From contig JAOAPC010000003.1 of NCBI GenBank assembly GCA_025462735.1, positions 208,391 to 272,390 on the forward strand: a DNA stretch of 64,000 nucleotides. The letters run 5' to 3'. The notes under the pieces are model-generated. The model did not search any database and was not told the origin of the DNA. It was given only the letters and a program-made list of their open reading frames with translations. The translations under genes and the position numbers were made by a program. Source of the DNA: Acidobacteriaceae bacterium. Its GTDB lineage: Bacteria; Acidobacteriota; Terriglobia; Terriglobales; Acidobacteriaceae. Shown one piece after another: positions 9,400 to 17,552 of this stretch (the first letter of the stretch is position 1; every line of letters starts with the position of its first letter).

Positions 9400-9519
9400 T
9401 CAATGACGAAACATTGCCATCCACAGCGTTGAGAGTAGGAAAACAAACATAGCCACACCGATCACCGTCAAGAGCATTTCACTTAAAAGGTCTGGCTTCA
9501 TCAATTCATCTCTTCGCAT
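9400..9519 (-). CDS. Small single-span membrane protein (39 aa)
   Basis: A short open frame beginning MRRDELMKPDLLSEMLL and continuing into a hydrophobic stretch with VIGVAMFVFLLSTLWMAMF, ending FRH. A G-rich stretch (GGGGG) lies a few bases upstream of the ATG. The charged amphipathic start followed by one hydrophobic span is typical of small bacterial membrane proteins. It is too short for homology to be judged by eye and there is no operon context. The call rests on composition and a plausible ribosome binding site only. Confidence 0.4.
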   Translation of the reverse strand: MRRDELMKPDLLSEMLLTVIGVAMFVFLLSTLWMAMFRH

Positions 9520-9659
9520 TTCAACCCCCAGCAGCCATGATCTCTCGGGCGGGTTCCTGGCGCGATCAGGTGAATCGGGGGTTTTGCCCGGGCTAATCCC
9601 TGGCGAACATATAGCGAAGACAACTGTCTGCTGTCACTGTATCGACATCGAGAAAGCTA

Positions 9660-9681
9660 GTTGTGAGTGAAATCGCCTGTT
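9660..9681 (+). repeat. Dispersed 22-bp intergenic motif, perfect copy 1
   Basis: GTTGTGAGTGAAATCGCC followed by TGTT. Identical over 22 bp to the copy at 11995-12016; further variants occur up to 27.6 kb. Confidence 0.8.
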
Positions 9682-9748
9682 ATCAGCCGCTACTTCGGAG
9701 TCCACAAAAAGAGGCAGCCGCGGCGAGATAGCTACTAACTTTAACGCT

Positions 9749-10597
9749 TTATAATCGCGATGCGAGGCGTTTGTAGCCCGGCGCATCCATCGCGATCCGA
9801 TGATGGTAATCCTCGATCAGTCGCAGGAGCTTGCGTTTACCAGATCCGTTCTCGATCTCGACCCGCAAGCAGCTGAGCAGGATTTCTGCGTATAAAGCGC
9901 TGTGATAGCTCCACACCAGATAAGGGCTTCTGGTCCAGAGCCCCTGGCATAAGCCCCTTCCCGCGCGTTCGAGCACCGAGATGAGAAGCTCCTCGCCGTC
10001 CACAACTAGGTTCATCCAATCGCCGGCCCAGCGCTGCAAAACCTGATCTCGCTCAGTTCGCAGGGTCAGCATCGCACCAGAAAACTGCGCTGGAGCATAG
10101 ATCTGGCCCGCGATTTTCACACCCCGCTCCGCAGCTGCAGAGATCTCTGCCGCGAGTTCGGAGATTAGGTTCGGAAAAACGTCCAACAGCAAGACTTTTT
10201 TTGCGGACGCTATCATTGCTCGCGCCCGCTGAATCGTCTGCTCGCGCGACCCCAGCCGGTACACCCGCTCATCCGGAGGAGGAGTGCGCGCGCCTAATTG
10301 CCGCACGGCAGCTTTGCGCTGTTTGCGCAGCTCAACTTCCAGTCGATCAAATAGCTCCGCAATCGGCGTCGCCCGGTAAACCGCCGGGTCGCCATCCTCC
10401 ACCAGAACCGCGCCTCTTTCGAGCAGAGACTCCAGTGCCTTATAGATATTCGCGACCGGCTTCTTGAGGATCTGGGCCAGCTTGTAGCCGGTTTGCCCCG
10501 GAACTTGCAACAAGGCCGCATAAGCGCGTTCCTCCAGGGCATTAAAGCCGAGGAGAGATAGCGGCCCGTCTGATACGCGCCTCTTCATAATTGTCAA
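9749..10597 (-). CDS. TrmB-family transcriptional regulator
   Basis: A 282-residue product with an N-terminal winged helix (LSLLGFNALEERAYAALL, then GYKLAQILKKPVANIYKALE, about 13-65), as in TrmB/sugar-specific regulators. A coiled segment (about 80-105) leads to a C-terminal ligand-binding domain with a phospholipase-D-like strand-helix pattern (AKKVLLLDVFP about 132). TrmB proteins bind palindromic operators and respond to small ligands, often sugars. It is divergent from a secreted M23 peptidase with only about 77 bp between start codons, and a palindrome lies in that gap, suggesting control of the peptidase and of itself. The ligand cannot be predicted. Confidence 0.85.
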   Translation of the reverse strand: MTIMKRRVSDGPLSLLGFNALEERAYAALLQVPGQTGYKLAQILKKPVANIYKALESLLERGAVLVEDGDPAVYRATPIAELFDRLEVELRKQRKAAVRQLGARTPPPDERVYRLGSREQTIQRARAMIASAKKVLLLDVFPNLISELAAEISAAAERGVKIAGQIYAPAQFSGAMLTLRTERDQVLQRWAGDWMNLVVDGEELLISVLERAGRGLCQGLWTRSPYLVWSYHSALYAEILLSCLRVEIENGSGKRKLLRLIEDYHHRIAMDAPGYKRLASRL

Positions 10598-10640
10598 TTA
10601 TGCCTCAGCGCTGGTGACCAATTTGAATGTTCATCGTCAT

Positions 10641-10659
10641 AGTAGTATATTTTACTACT
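10641..10659. promoter_or_regulatory. Candidate TrmB operator palindrome
   Basis: AGTAGTATATTTTACTACT is a perfect 7-bp inverted repeat around a 5-bp AT spacer, placed between the divergent TrmB gene and the M23 peptidase, 15 bp before the peptidase start codon at 10675. The position suits a repressor site. Binding by the neighbouring TrmB protein is inferred from position only. Confidence 0.5.
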
Positions 10660-10674
10660 ACTGAGGAGACAGAC

Positions 10675-11898
10675 ATGATAGGCCAATTGCGTTCTGGATG
10701 TGTTCTTCGGGGGCTCCCGCTTTTTGTGGCCTTTCTTTTAGGAGCTGCTGTCGCGGCGAGTACCGCACAGTCCTCGGCACGTCCGTCTCCGGTGGAAGTC
10801 TTAACTCCAAAGCCACCAATGCTGGTAATGATCGAGCGTAAGCGCGTGCTCGTCTATGAACTGCATATCACGAACTTCGGGCCGTCTTCGCTCACGCTTA
10901 CTGGAATTCAGGTGTTTGCTTCGGGCGCCGAGAGCTCATCAACCAAGGAAACGAGCGCCGGCAAATTAGCTGATTACAGCGGATCGTCTCTGGGTGAACT
11001 GCTTCATCCAGTGGATGAATCCTCCCAAATGGCGATGAGCGATTCTTCGCAGATGGCTTCGCCCAGGGAATCGGGAAAACTTGATATCGGCCATCGGGTA
11101 ATTGCTTTCATGTACATCACCGTTCCTCCCGACCTGCGGATATCTGCGCTGCGCCACCGCTTTTCGTTTGACGTGGCGGATCCTTCGCGCTCCCAGGGGA
11201 CACCAAACGATGAGACTGCACTGGACGGCATCGTGGTCCCGATTCTGCAAGAATCTCCGTTGGTGCTGTCGCCGCCTTTCAAAGACGGTGTGTGGCTTGC
11301 AGGAAATGGCCCATCCAATACTTCTGCCCACCGCCGCTCTGTGGTCGCGATTGATGGACGGGCCTACATCTCCCAACGCTTCGCTATCGATTGGGTGATG
11401 GTTGGCAAAAACGGCAATACATTCCACGACTCACGCGACCGTAATGAGAACTTTTGGGCTTTTGGCCAGCCCGTGCTCGCTGTCGCCGACGGAGAGGTAA
11501 CCGAGGTTATCGATGATATTCCAGACAACATTCCGGGGAAGCTTCCTACGGTTACGGTGCAAAATATCACCGGCAACCACGTGATTGTGCGCATCGCACC
11601 GGATACTTACGTGGCATTCGCTCACTTGAAACAGGGAAGCATTCACGTGCGCCTGCATCAAAAAATCAAGCGCGGCATCCAGATCGCGGCAGTCGGCAAC
11701 TCAGGCAATACAACCGGCGCACACTTGCACCTCCAGGTGACCGATCGCAATTCCGCCCTTGCTGCCGAAGGCATTCCGTACGTCTTAGACAAATTTAGGT
11801 TTTTGGGACTCGGCAAAGATTTTGAAGAAGACCACCATCCTGATCTTCCGCAATCTCGAACATTGCCCATGGACGATTCTGTCGTAACCTTTCCCTAA
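10675..11898 (+). CDS. Secreted M23-family peptidase-like protein
   Basis: A 407-residue secreted protein. The ATG at 10675 is preferred because GAGGAG sits eight bases upstream and a signal peptide follows at once (LPLFVAFLLGAAVAAS). The C-terminal half has the LytM/M23 beta fold: FGQPVLAVADGEV (about 275), HVIVRIAPDTYVAFAHLKQGS (about 310-330) and the metal motif GAHLHLQV (about 360). In M23 enzymes the first zinc ligand is the His of HxxxD; here the matching segment reads RFAIDW, with Arg in that place, so catalysis is uncertain. The N-terminal part is an Ig-like region. Divergent from the TrmB regulator, which may control it. Confidence 0.85.
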   Translation: MIGQLRSGCVLRGLPLFVAFLLGAAVAASTAQSSARPSPVEVLTPKPPMLVMIERKRVLVYELHITNFGPSSLTLTGIQVFASGAESSSTKETSAGKLADYSGSSLGELLHPVDESSQMAMSDSSQMASPRESGKLDIGHRVIAFMYITVPPDLRISALRHRFSFDVADPSRSQGTPNDETALDGIVVPILQESPLVLSPPFKDGVWLAGNGPSNTSAHRRSVVAIDGRAYISQRFAIDWVMVGKNGNTFHDSRDRNENFWAFGQPVLAVADGEVTEVIDDIPDNIPGKLPTVTVQNITGNHVIVRIAPDTYVAFAHLKQGSIHVRLHQKIKRGIQIAAVGNSGNTTGAHLHLQVTDRNSALAAEGIPYVLDKFRFLGLGKDFEEDHHPDLPQSRTLPMDDSVVTFP

Positions 11899-11994
11899 GA
11901 TCGAGCAGGTTCGCCTTTGGTTCGAAGAAGCCCCGTGGCGTTGCTAGTGCGAACTCTACGGTAGTTGGCGAACCTCGCCATTTCCCTCAACCGC

Positions 11995-12016
11995 GTTGTG
12001 AGTGAAATCGCCTGTT
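11995..12016 (+). repeat. Dispersed 22-bp intergenic motif, perfect copy 2
   Basis: Identical to the copy at 9660-9681. An inverted, imperfect copy (TCGCCATTTCCCTCAAC) lies immediately upstream, so the pair can form a hairpin between the convergent M23 and TlpA genes. Confidence 0.8.
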
Positions 12017-12022
12017 CTCACC

Positions 12023-12595
12023 TCAATGACTGAAGATGGAAGGTGCCGTGTCCGCCTTTTTCTTTTCGAACCCGTTCACAAAGGCGGGAGGCGCCTTGGC
12101 ATGGTGATTGCCAAGCATCCATTCGAGCCGGTTATCGAGATCCTTCTTATTCAGTTCGCCCAAGACGCGGCCTATGAGCTTGCCGTCCGCATCAAAGAAT
12201 GCGGTTGCAGGAATCGATTCGCCAAGCTGAAGGCGTGTCATCTGGTCGCTGGTAGCGCCTACCAGAAGCGGAAACGGAATTTTATTGCTCTCAGCAAATG
12301 GTTGAATCAGCGGTTGACTCTTCTCGTCATCCACTGAGGCGCCAAGCACAACTACACCTTTGTCCTCATACTTTTTTTGCATCTCCGCAAGCAGAGGCAT
12401 CTCATGCCGGCACGAAGTGCACCACGTAGCCCAGAAATTCAAGACTACGATCTTGCCTTTATATTTGCTGATCTCTTGAGTGTTTCCGTGCGTATCGCGC
12501 AGCGAGAATTGGGCAGCGCCGTCATCTTCTACGCCAAACCCAAGTGTTCCCAGCAACAAAAAGATCGCAACCGCGACACTTCTTCCTATTCTCAT
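12023..12595 (-). CDS. TlpA-family thiol-disulfide oxidoreductase
   Basis: A thioredoxin-fold protein of 190 residues with an N-terminal signal/anchor (VAVAIFLLLGTLGFG), the redox motif FWATWCTSCRHEM (about residues 60-72) and the cis-proline loop in SIPATAFFDADGK. TlpA/ResA proteins act in the periplasm as reductants for cytochrome or metal-centre maturation, or as redox partners of secreted proteins. The ATG at 12595 has GGAGG five bases upstream and is chosen over a start five codons earlier. It lies 21 bp downstream of the beta-barrel gene, so the two probably form one transcript. Confidence 0.9.
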   Translation of the reverse strand: MRIGRSVAVAIFLLLGTLGFGVEDDGAAQFSLRDTHGNTQEISKYKGKIVVLNFWATWCTSCRHEMPLLAEMQKKYEDKGVVVLGASVDDEKSQPLIQPFAESNKIPFPLLVGATSDQMTRLQLGESIPATAFFDADGKLIGRVLGELNKKDLDNRLEWMLGNHHAKAPPAFVNGFEKKKADTAPSIFSH

Positions 12596-12616
12596 GGGCC
12601 CTCCGGACAAGCTTGT

Positions 12617-13672
12617 TTAGAATGACCGCGCAAACCCCACCAAAATTAAGTAGTCGGCAAACGCGGCGTCTCCTGCTTTGCCCTGTATCAAATCCGGAAC
12701 ACTGCGCTTGCGATTGCGCTGCACTGCGACTGGTATATTCACCGACCAGGTAGTCTTTCCGCGCTCGTACTGCATACCAGGCTCAACGGACAGCGCATAG
12801 CCCGGCCGCCGAAATCCGAGGCTGCCGCCAATCAGATCGCGGACCTTAACGCCCTCATAGCGCATGCCGAATTTCGCCGCCATGCCTCTGATCTTTGGCA
12901 CCGGATAGGCAATACCGCCATCAGCTAGATATTGATCAGGGATCGACATTTTGGAGGTAAGCGGATTTGGCGGAAACTTCACTCCCGCCAGTGATGCGTT
13001 GGGAATCCCGTTCTGCTCCTGTGGCGTGATCAGGTATGTTCCCGAGGCGTAGAGCACCGCCTTTTTTACACGCTGATAAGCCTCCGTCCCCAGCGAAATA
13101 CCCCATCCACCTGCGCCCAGTTGGATGGATTGGTCCACAAAGACCCGTTGCGGACCATTTACGGTGTTAACCGTGTCGCGCACGCTATCACTACCCGTGG
13201 GAAACACCGGGCCAAAGGAGAACGCAATGTTGTGACCGTTCTCGGCGGGCGGACGGTGAAGCCAAAACTCCGCCGACACTGCGAGGTCGCCGATACCATT
13301 CACATGGCTTACCTGGTCGGGCGCATTGGGAATGTGCAGGAATACGTCGAAGAGTTGGTGATCGTAAGTGCGCGTGGCATTCATGATGGGCAAGCTTGCG
13401 GTAAGGCTCCAGCGCGGATTGATCTTGTATGTGACCGAGACGTCAAACAGATTGATGTAATTCACTACCTGGGTGTGTTGGGCCGCGCGCTGCGTCTGCT
13501 CCGTAGTGCCTACGAAATGACGGAACGAATGCTGATAGCGGTAGCCGGTCGAGACCGACCAATGACGCGCAGAGATAGGACTCTCGTCTTCCGAGAGATT
13601 CGCTTTCTCGGCCTTGGGATCAGATGTACTGCACAACGCGCCAATCACGGGCGCGCTAGATCTTGCGGCCAC
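12617..13672 (-). CDS. Outer-membrane beta-barrel-like protein, body separated from its signal peptide by TGA
   Basis: Alternating amphipathic strands throughout (for example RWSLTASLPIMNATRTY, NIAFSFGPVFPTGSD, WGISLGTEAYQRVKKAVLY) and a C-terminus ending in Phe (LILVGFARSF) indicate an outer-membrane barrel of unknown substrate. The first usable codon in this frame is a GTG at 13672, with no signal peptide. Directly upstream in the same frame is a TGA, preceded by a 27-codon signal-peptide ORF with a good ribosome binding site (13673-13756). The intact ancestral gene would therefore span 12617-13756. No SECIS-like hairpin follows the TGA. Nonsense mutation or sequencing error is most likely. 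TlpA lies just downstream. Confidence 0.65.
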   Translation of the reverse strand: MAARSSAPVIGALCSTSDPKAEKANLSEDESPISARHWSVSTGYRYQHSFRHFVGTTEQTQRAAQHTQVVNYINLFDVSVTYKINPRWSLTASLPIMNATRTYDHQLFDVFLHIPNAPDQVSHVNGIGDLAVSAEFWLHRPPAENGHNIAFSFGPVFPTGSDSVRDTVNTVNGPQRVFVDQSIQLGAGGWGISLGTEAYQRVKKAVLYASGTYLITPQEQNGIPNASLAGVKFPPNPLTSKMSIPDQYLADGGIAYPVPKIRGMAAKFGMRYEGVKVRDLIGGSLGFRRPGYALSVEPGMQYERGKTTWSVNIPVAVQRNRKRSVPDLIQGKAGDAAFADYLILVGFARSF

Positions 13673-13756
13673 TCAACCCTGGCCCGAAGCACGTACCGAC
13701 ACGGTTAGCACTACGGCGAAAAGCAACGCGGTAGCAGACAGCTTCGAACCTGTCAT
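13673..13756 (-). other. Signal-peptide ORF cut off by in-frame TGA
   Basis: ATG at 13756 with GAGG upstream, encoding MTGSKLSATALLFAVVLTV and ending ASGQG before TGA. The reading frame continues without shift into the beta-barrel body at 13672. It is a textbook Sec signal peptide (basic start, hydrophobic core, small residues before the cleavage site) and almost certainly belongs to that protein. Confidence 0.7.
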
Positions 13757-13879
13757 CAAATATCACCCCTCAGAACAGGGGATGATCGTAGGTTTAAGCG
13801 GACGTACTCACAATAATGTTTTTGTACTAAGAAGAAGGCAACGGCTTGCGGGTAGTTGGTCGGGAAATCTCCATTTCAC

Positions 13880-14443
13880 TCACAGGGAATTCTGAACACT
13901 TACTGGATTCAGTGAGTGTGGCGGCCCAGAAAAGAGCTGCACTTCAAAATCCGTATCATCTTGATCTTTTGCGGGTGCACTTTGGTGGCCGGAGTTGCCC
14001 TGTTGGCGGACTGCGCTCCAAGAATGATTTGACTGTCCGCCTCCGCGACCCTCTCGCCCGCCAGCTCCGCCCTGAGGCTGAAACGTGCCGCTCATTTTGT
14101 CGCCGTCGATGGTCCCGGTAAAAGCCAGCGTCATGGTCCGTCGTCCCTGTACCTGCACGCTAAACGACACCTTATTTCCATCAATGTTGCCAGTCAGCTG
14201 AGAGGGACCTCGAGAGTCCTGAAACGTGCCGCTCAGCGCGGAACCATCCTGCTGGATCTGAATTGTCGCTTGTTGTGAGCCACCGCGGCCCTCCCAGGAA
14301 AGCTGCCAGGTCCCGCCGATATTGGCGGGTTGAGAATTGTTCGGTTGCGAATCCTGTGGGAGCAATAGCGGTACGGCAAGAAGGCAGATGAAAATCAGGG
14401 GGTACACCAAGGGGGACACCTGGCGGCACAGTCGTTTGATCAC
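13880..14443 (-). CDS. Secreted or anchored hypothetical protein with lipocalin-like repeats
   Basis: A 187-residue protein starting at a GTG preceded by GGAGG six bases away. A signal anchor (LVYPLIFICLLAVPLLL, about 12-28) is followed by a region with two similar beta-hairpin units: GTWQLSWEG...GSALSGTFQDSRG and KVSFSVQVQG...GDKMSGTFQPQGG. This GxxxSGTF pattern is common in acidobacterial secreted proteins. The C-terminal 60 residues are Gly/Gln-rich and probably disordered. Function unknown. It is a single gene between the barrel gene and the Spy-like gene, all on the same strand. Confidence 0.6.
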   Translation of the reverse strand: MIKRLCRQVSPLVYPLIFICLLAVPLLLPQDSQPNNSQPANIGGTWQLSWEGRGGSQQATIQIQQDGSALSGTFQDSRGPSQLTGNIDGNKVSFSVQVQGRRTMTLAFTGTIDGDKMSGTFQPQGGAGGREGRGGGQSNHSWSAVRQQGNSGHQSAPAKDQDDTDFEVQLFSGPPHSLNPVSVQNSL

Positions 14444-14535
14444 GTTAGCCTCCGAAGATAGTTTTTCTCATATGCGGACACCCGGGGTTCTTGCATCCGA
14501 ATCAACAAATGCCGAAACCCACTTGTTGAACAACG

Positions 14536-15333
14536 TCACTGCACTGTTAGCTTCGCTCGCTTGACTTCGTCCAGCTTCTCCCGCTGTTGGGGACTGAGCA
14601 GTGCCGCGACCTCCGATTGCAAACGCCAATTGGCGGCAATCAGTTTGGTAAGCAGGCGCGCCTGCGCGTCTGCCAGTGACTGAACTTTCTTGTCGTCCGA
14701 CTGGCCACTCTGCGTTGCGGCGAGCAATTCTTGCTGCGTGGTCCGAAACTGCGCCATGAGCGGCTCGAGCTTGCTCCGCTCTTTTGACATCAATTCCTGA
14801 ATTGCCGAAATCTGTTGCGTGCTCAAGCCTAGGTATTGGGCAAACGATGGGTCGAGTTGAAGAGAAGAGAATGGCAGCGCCAAAACCACGGCTTGACCGT
14901 TCTGGTCGGGAGTGGAATCCTTCGGTGCTGCCGAGCTTGCCGCAATGTCGTGCTGTAGCATGGCATGCCTGGCGCGCAGCAATTGATATTGCATCATTGC
15001 CGTCTCATACCGCTCGCTGCTGAAGTATTCCCCTTGTTCTCTCGTCACTTCTCCGCTGTCGACGGCTTGTAAAATTTCCCCCAGTTGCCCTGTAAGCCAC
15101 GCCGAAACCGCCGTCATTTGACTTTCATAATCCCGCAACACGTCCGCAGGGCCACGAGGTGTTACTGCGTCGGGTGCGAGTACATCTGCCAGCTCGTCTT
15201 TCGTCCGAAGGGAAGCAAGCACGGCGTTCATTTGCGACAAACCGTCTTCGTTGGCGCTGACCGGCGCCGCGGCAGCCAGCGGTTGGATTAGTCCGACTGT
15301 CGAGAATAAAAACATAATGACTCGAGCGTTCAT
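14536..15333 (-). CDS. Spy/CpxP-like periplasmic protein
   Basis: A 265-residue secreted protein: signal peptide MNARVIMFLFSTVGLIQPLAAAA, then an all-helical body rich in Gln, Leu and Glu. The pattern LGLSTQQISAIQELM (about 170) and LLSPQQREKLDEVKRAK (C-terminus) matches the LTxxQ repeats of the Spy/CpxP family, which includes periplasmic chaperones and metal-stress sensors. The start has a strong AAAGGAG. It lies 41 bp downstream of a single-domain receiver gene on the same strand, so the two are probably co-transcribed. Substrate unknown. Confidence 0.7.
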   Translation of the reverse strand: MNARVIMFLFSTVGLIQPLAAAAPVSANEDGLSQMNAVLASLRTKDELADVLAPDAVTPRGPADVLRDYESQMTAVSAWLTGQLGEILQAVDSGEVTREQGEYFSSERYETAMMQYQLLRARHAMLQHDIAASSAAPKDSTPDQNGQAVVLALPFSSLQLDPSFAQYLGLSTQQISAIQELMSKERSKLEPLMAQFRTTQQELLAATQSGQSDDKKVQSLADAQARLLTKLIAANWRLQSEVAALLSPQQREKLDEVKRAKLTVQ

Positions 15334-15374
15334 GATTGACTCCTTTCAAACTGTTCGGAGAAGAATTAACGTGA

Positions 15375-15893
15375 TCAGTTTTCCCGGCGAGCCGCGCCAT
15401 CGCGTTTGACGACGGAGCCTTCCCCGGGCGGAACTTGAGAAACCGAGGCGTCAGGCCACCGGCTCTGGGCCCACTGCGGCGAGCCAGTCAGGCTGTGAAT
15501 CGTATCCAACAGTTCACTGATTGGAGAACCTTTAACAACGTGCGCGTCGACATATATCAGTTCTCCCGCGCGCAAGTGTGAGCATCCGGACAGAAGGATG
15601 ATTGCAGCGAGAGGCTCGATCGCCCTGATTTCGTGAGCCAGTTGGGCGCCGGTCATGTCCGGCAGTTCGTAGTCAAGTAGCGCCACCTCGAACGGCAACC
15701 ACTGCGCGATCTCCAGCGCATCAGAAGCAGACTTCGCCGTCATTACGCGAAACCCAAAATGTTCCAGGACCGCGCGTAACAACATTCTTTGGTCGGAATC
15801 GTCATCGACGCATAACACAGTCGGCAAAGTGTCGGTCAGGTTCAATTGATTGTTTGAGAGATTGCTGGCGGTGCGGTTCGTTGTTGTATCCAT
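15375..15893 (-). CDS. Single-domain response regulator
   Basis: A 172-residue protein with one receiver domain: acidic pocket LCVDDDSDQ, phospho-acceptor Asp in ALLDYELPDMTG, Ser switch in IILLSGCSH and Lys in VVKGSPI. There is no DNA-binding or enzymatic output domain; the tails are probably disordered. Such proteins relay phosphate or act by protein contact. The ATG at 15893 is preferred over a TTG five codons upstream, although its ribosome binding site is weak. No kinase is adjacent. The downstream neighbour is the Spy-like gene. Confidence 0.85.
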   Translation of the reverse strand: MDTTTNRTASNLSNNQLNLTDTLPTVLCVDDDSDQRMLLRAVLEHFGFRVMTAKSASDALEIAQWLPFEVALLDYELPDMTGAQLAHEIRAIEPLAAIILLSGCSHLRAGELIYVDAHVVKGSPISELLDTIHSLTGSPQWAQSRWPDASVSQVPPGEGSVVKRDGAARREN

Positions 15894-16157
15894 ACTCAAA
15901 AGATGCAAAACGACCGCGGTTATTGCGTAAAGACTCGGTATTGTCTTGTAAAGTTAATTGATGTCGTCTAGATAAAGATGACGATCTTGGGAACAACATC
16001 GCGTGGCACGTCGCATGTTCAGTGCTTCAGGTTGGATGTACATCAAACGGCGCTAGCCACAAGTCGTAGCCAGCACCACGTACCCGATCCCATTGCACAA
16101 AAGGGAAGCACTTGACACTGAACTGTTACTAGAGCAGATTTTGACAAAGAGGTTCGT

Positions 16158-17345
16158 ATGTCCAGCTACTCTGCTCTTCTGCTCAGCACAATCCTGATTA
16201 CTGCCGCATTCGGTCAGACGAACACCATAGCCAAGCCGCAGTACGTATATGTTGGAAACGCCGGAGACACCAGCATCTCCGTTTTCGCCGTCAACACTAA
16301 TGGAACATTGAAGCCCTTGGAACCACGACTGCTCGCCCCTATGTGTGGAACGCCTACCTATCTAGCAAGCGCGGGGAAGGTCCTGTTGGCTGCCGGGGAT
16401 TACACGGCGGCATGCAACTCGGGCGAATTGGGGGGAGCGCTGGTCTATCTTTATCCTATCCAGGCGTCAGGCAAATTAGGAACGGTCTCTAAGGCTTATG
16501 AGAACGACGTTGAGGATGTGACGTTAGATAAGGCCGGTAGGCTTGCCTTCACCTCGGCGGCATCATTTAATCCTCATGCTTTTCAAGTCAGCATTAACGG
16601 TTGGAACGTGAGTCAAGGCAATCTGAAGACCTCACTGCCGGGATCGCCTTACTCGAGCTTCTTCAACTCCACAACCGGCACTGGGTACCTGCCATATGCA
16701 TTGCAAGTAGCAGCGGGTGACCATTTTCTGTACGGAATTTTCTCCAGATATTCCAACTTCAATGGCACCGGAGACGGGCTCCTCGGAGTGATGTCTTTGC
16801 TCTGGGACGGTGGGTTGGGCAGCTTCGTTGCCAATCCCATAGCGGGATGCAAAGGTACGGGCGTGAGCGGCGTCAGCGGGCCAACGTTGGTCGTGGTTGC
16901 GTTGAAATCCGTAACCGTTGCTTACCAGACTTGTCTAAAAGGCTCGACCAATGTCATTGGCTCGTCCACCATCAACCCATCGAGCGGTACCATCATGAAA
17001 ACTTACAACGCCTTCCTACCACCCTCGGGTACGAGTCTCGTGCCAGTCGCGATAGACCCTTCGGGTAAGTGGCTGGCGGCCTCTAATGGATTCGGGAAGA
17101 TCGACATACTAGCCATCAACCAGACCTCAGGGCAGCTCTCGGAACCAGCGCACCACCTTTTCGGCGTCAGCGCGAACAGCGTCGCCTTCGATCACACGGG
17201 AAAATTCCTATACGCTGCGCAAACAAGCAAAAAGGCTGTTGCTGCGTACGCGTTCAATCCAATAACTGGCGTCCTCACTCTGCTCGCGCTCGGGACGCAG
17301 GGCACGGGGCCATCGCCAAGCGTCGTCGTCGTTGCACAGCCGTAG
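16158..17345 (+). CDS. Secreted lactonase/YncE-like beta-propeller protein
   Basis: A 395-residue protein with a signal peptide ending AAFGQ and repeated beta-propeller blades: YVYVGNAGDTSISVFAVN, VALDPSGKWLAAS-like (VAIDPSGKWLAASNGFG), and SVAFDHTGKFLYAAQTSKKAVAAYAF near the end. This repeat style belongs to the 6-phosphogluconolactonase/YncE family of seven-bladed propellers. The secreted acidobacterial members have no assigned reaction, so enzymatic activity is not claimed. The start has GAGG five bases upstream. It is a single gene. Confidence 0.75.
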   Translation: MSSYSALLLSTILITAAFGQTNTIAKPQYVYVGNAGDTSISVFAVNTNGTLKPLEPRLLAPMCGTPTYLASAGKVLLAAGDYTAACNSGELGGALVYLYPIQASGKLGTVSKAYENDVEDVTLDKAGRLAFTSAASFNPHAFQVSINGWNVSQGNLKTSLPGSPYSSFFNSTTGTGYLPYALQVAAGDHFLYGIFSRYSNFNGTGDGLLGVMSLLWDGGLGSFVANPIAGCKGTGVSGVSGPTLVVVALKSVTVAYQTCLKGSTNVIGSSTINPSSGTIMKTYNAFLPPSGTSLVPVAIDPSGKWLAASNGFGKIDILAINQTSGQLSEPAHHLFGVSANSVAFDHTGKFLYAAQTSKKAVAAYAFNPITGVLTLLALGTQGTGPSPSVVVVAQP

Positions 17346-17376
17346 TGCTGCGACATTCGCATCGGTCGTCGTAACG

Positions 17377-17395
17377 TCGCCATTTCACTTACAAC
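17377..17395 (-). repeat. Dispersed intergenic motif, variant
   Basis: TCGCCATTTCACTTACAAC, an inverted variant of the motif at 9660, located just after the propeller gene. Confidence 0.6.
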
Positions 17396-17552
17396 GGTTT
17401 TCAGTAAAGGCTGGGCGCTACAATTCGCTGCCGACCCTTTGTCGAGGGCCGAGGATCAGCGCTCATATTCGGGAAAGTGGACTGCTGATGCATACACACG
17501 TCCTACTTCAGTCTTAGCTCGATGACCGCGAATCTCAGTTAATCTTGGTGTA

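Noticed and set aside
13673-13675. Selenocysteine reading of the TGA in the barrel gene
   Set aside because: No GGUCU-loop hairpin at the required distance and the site is a signal-peptide cleavage region, not a redox centre.
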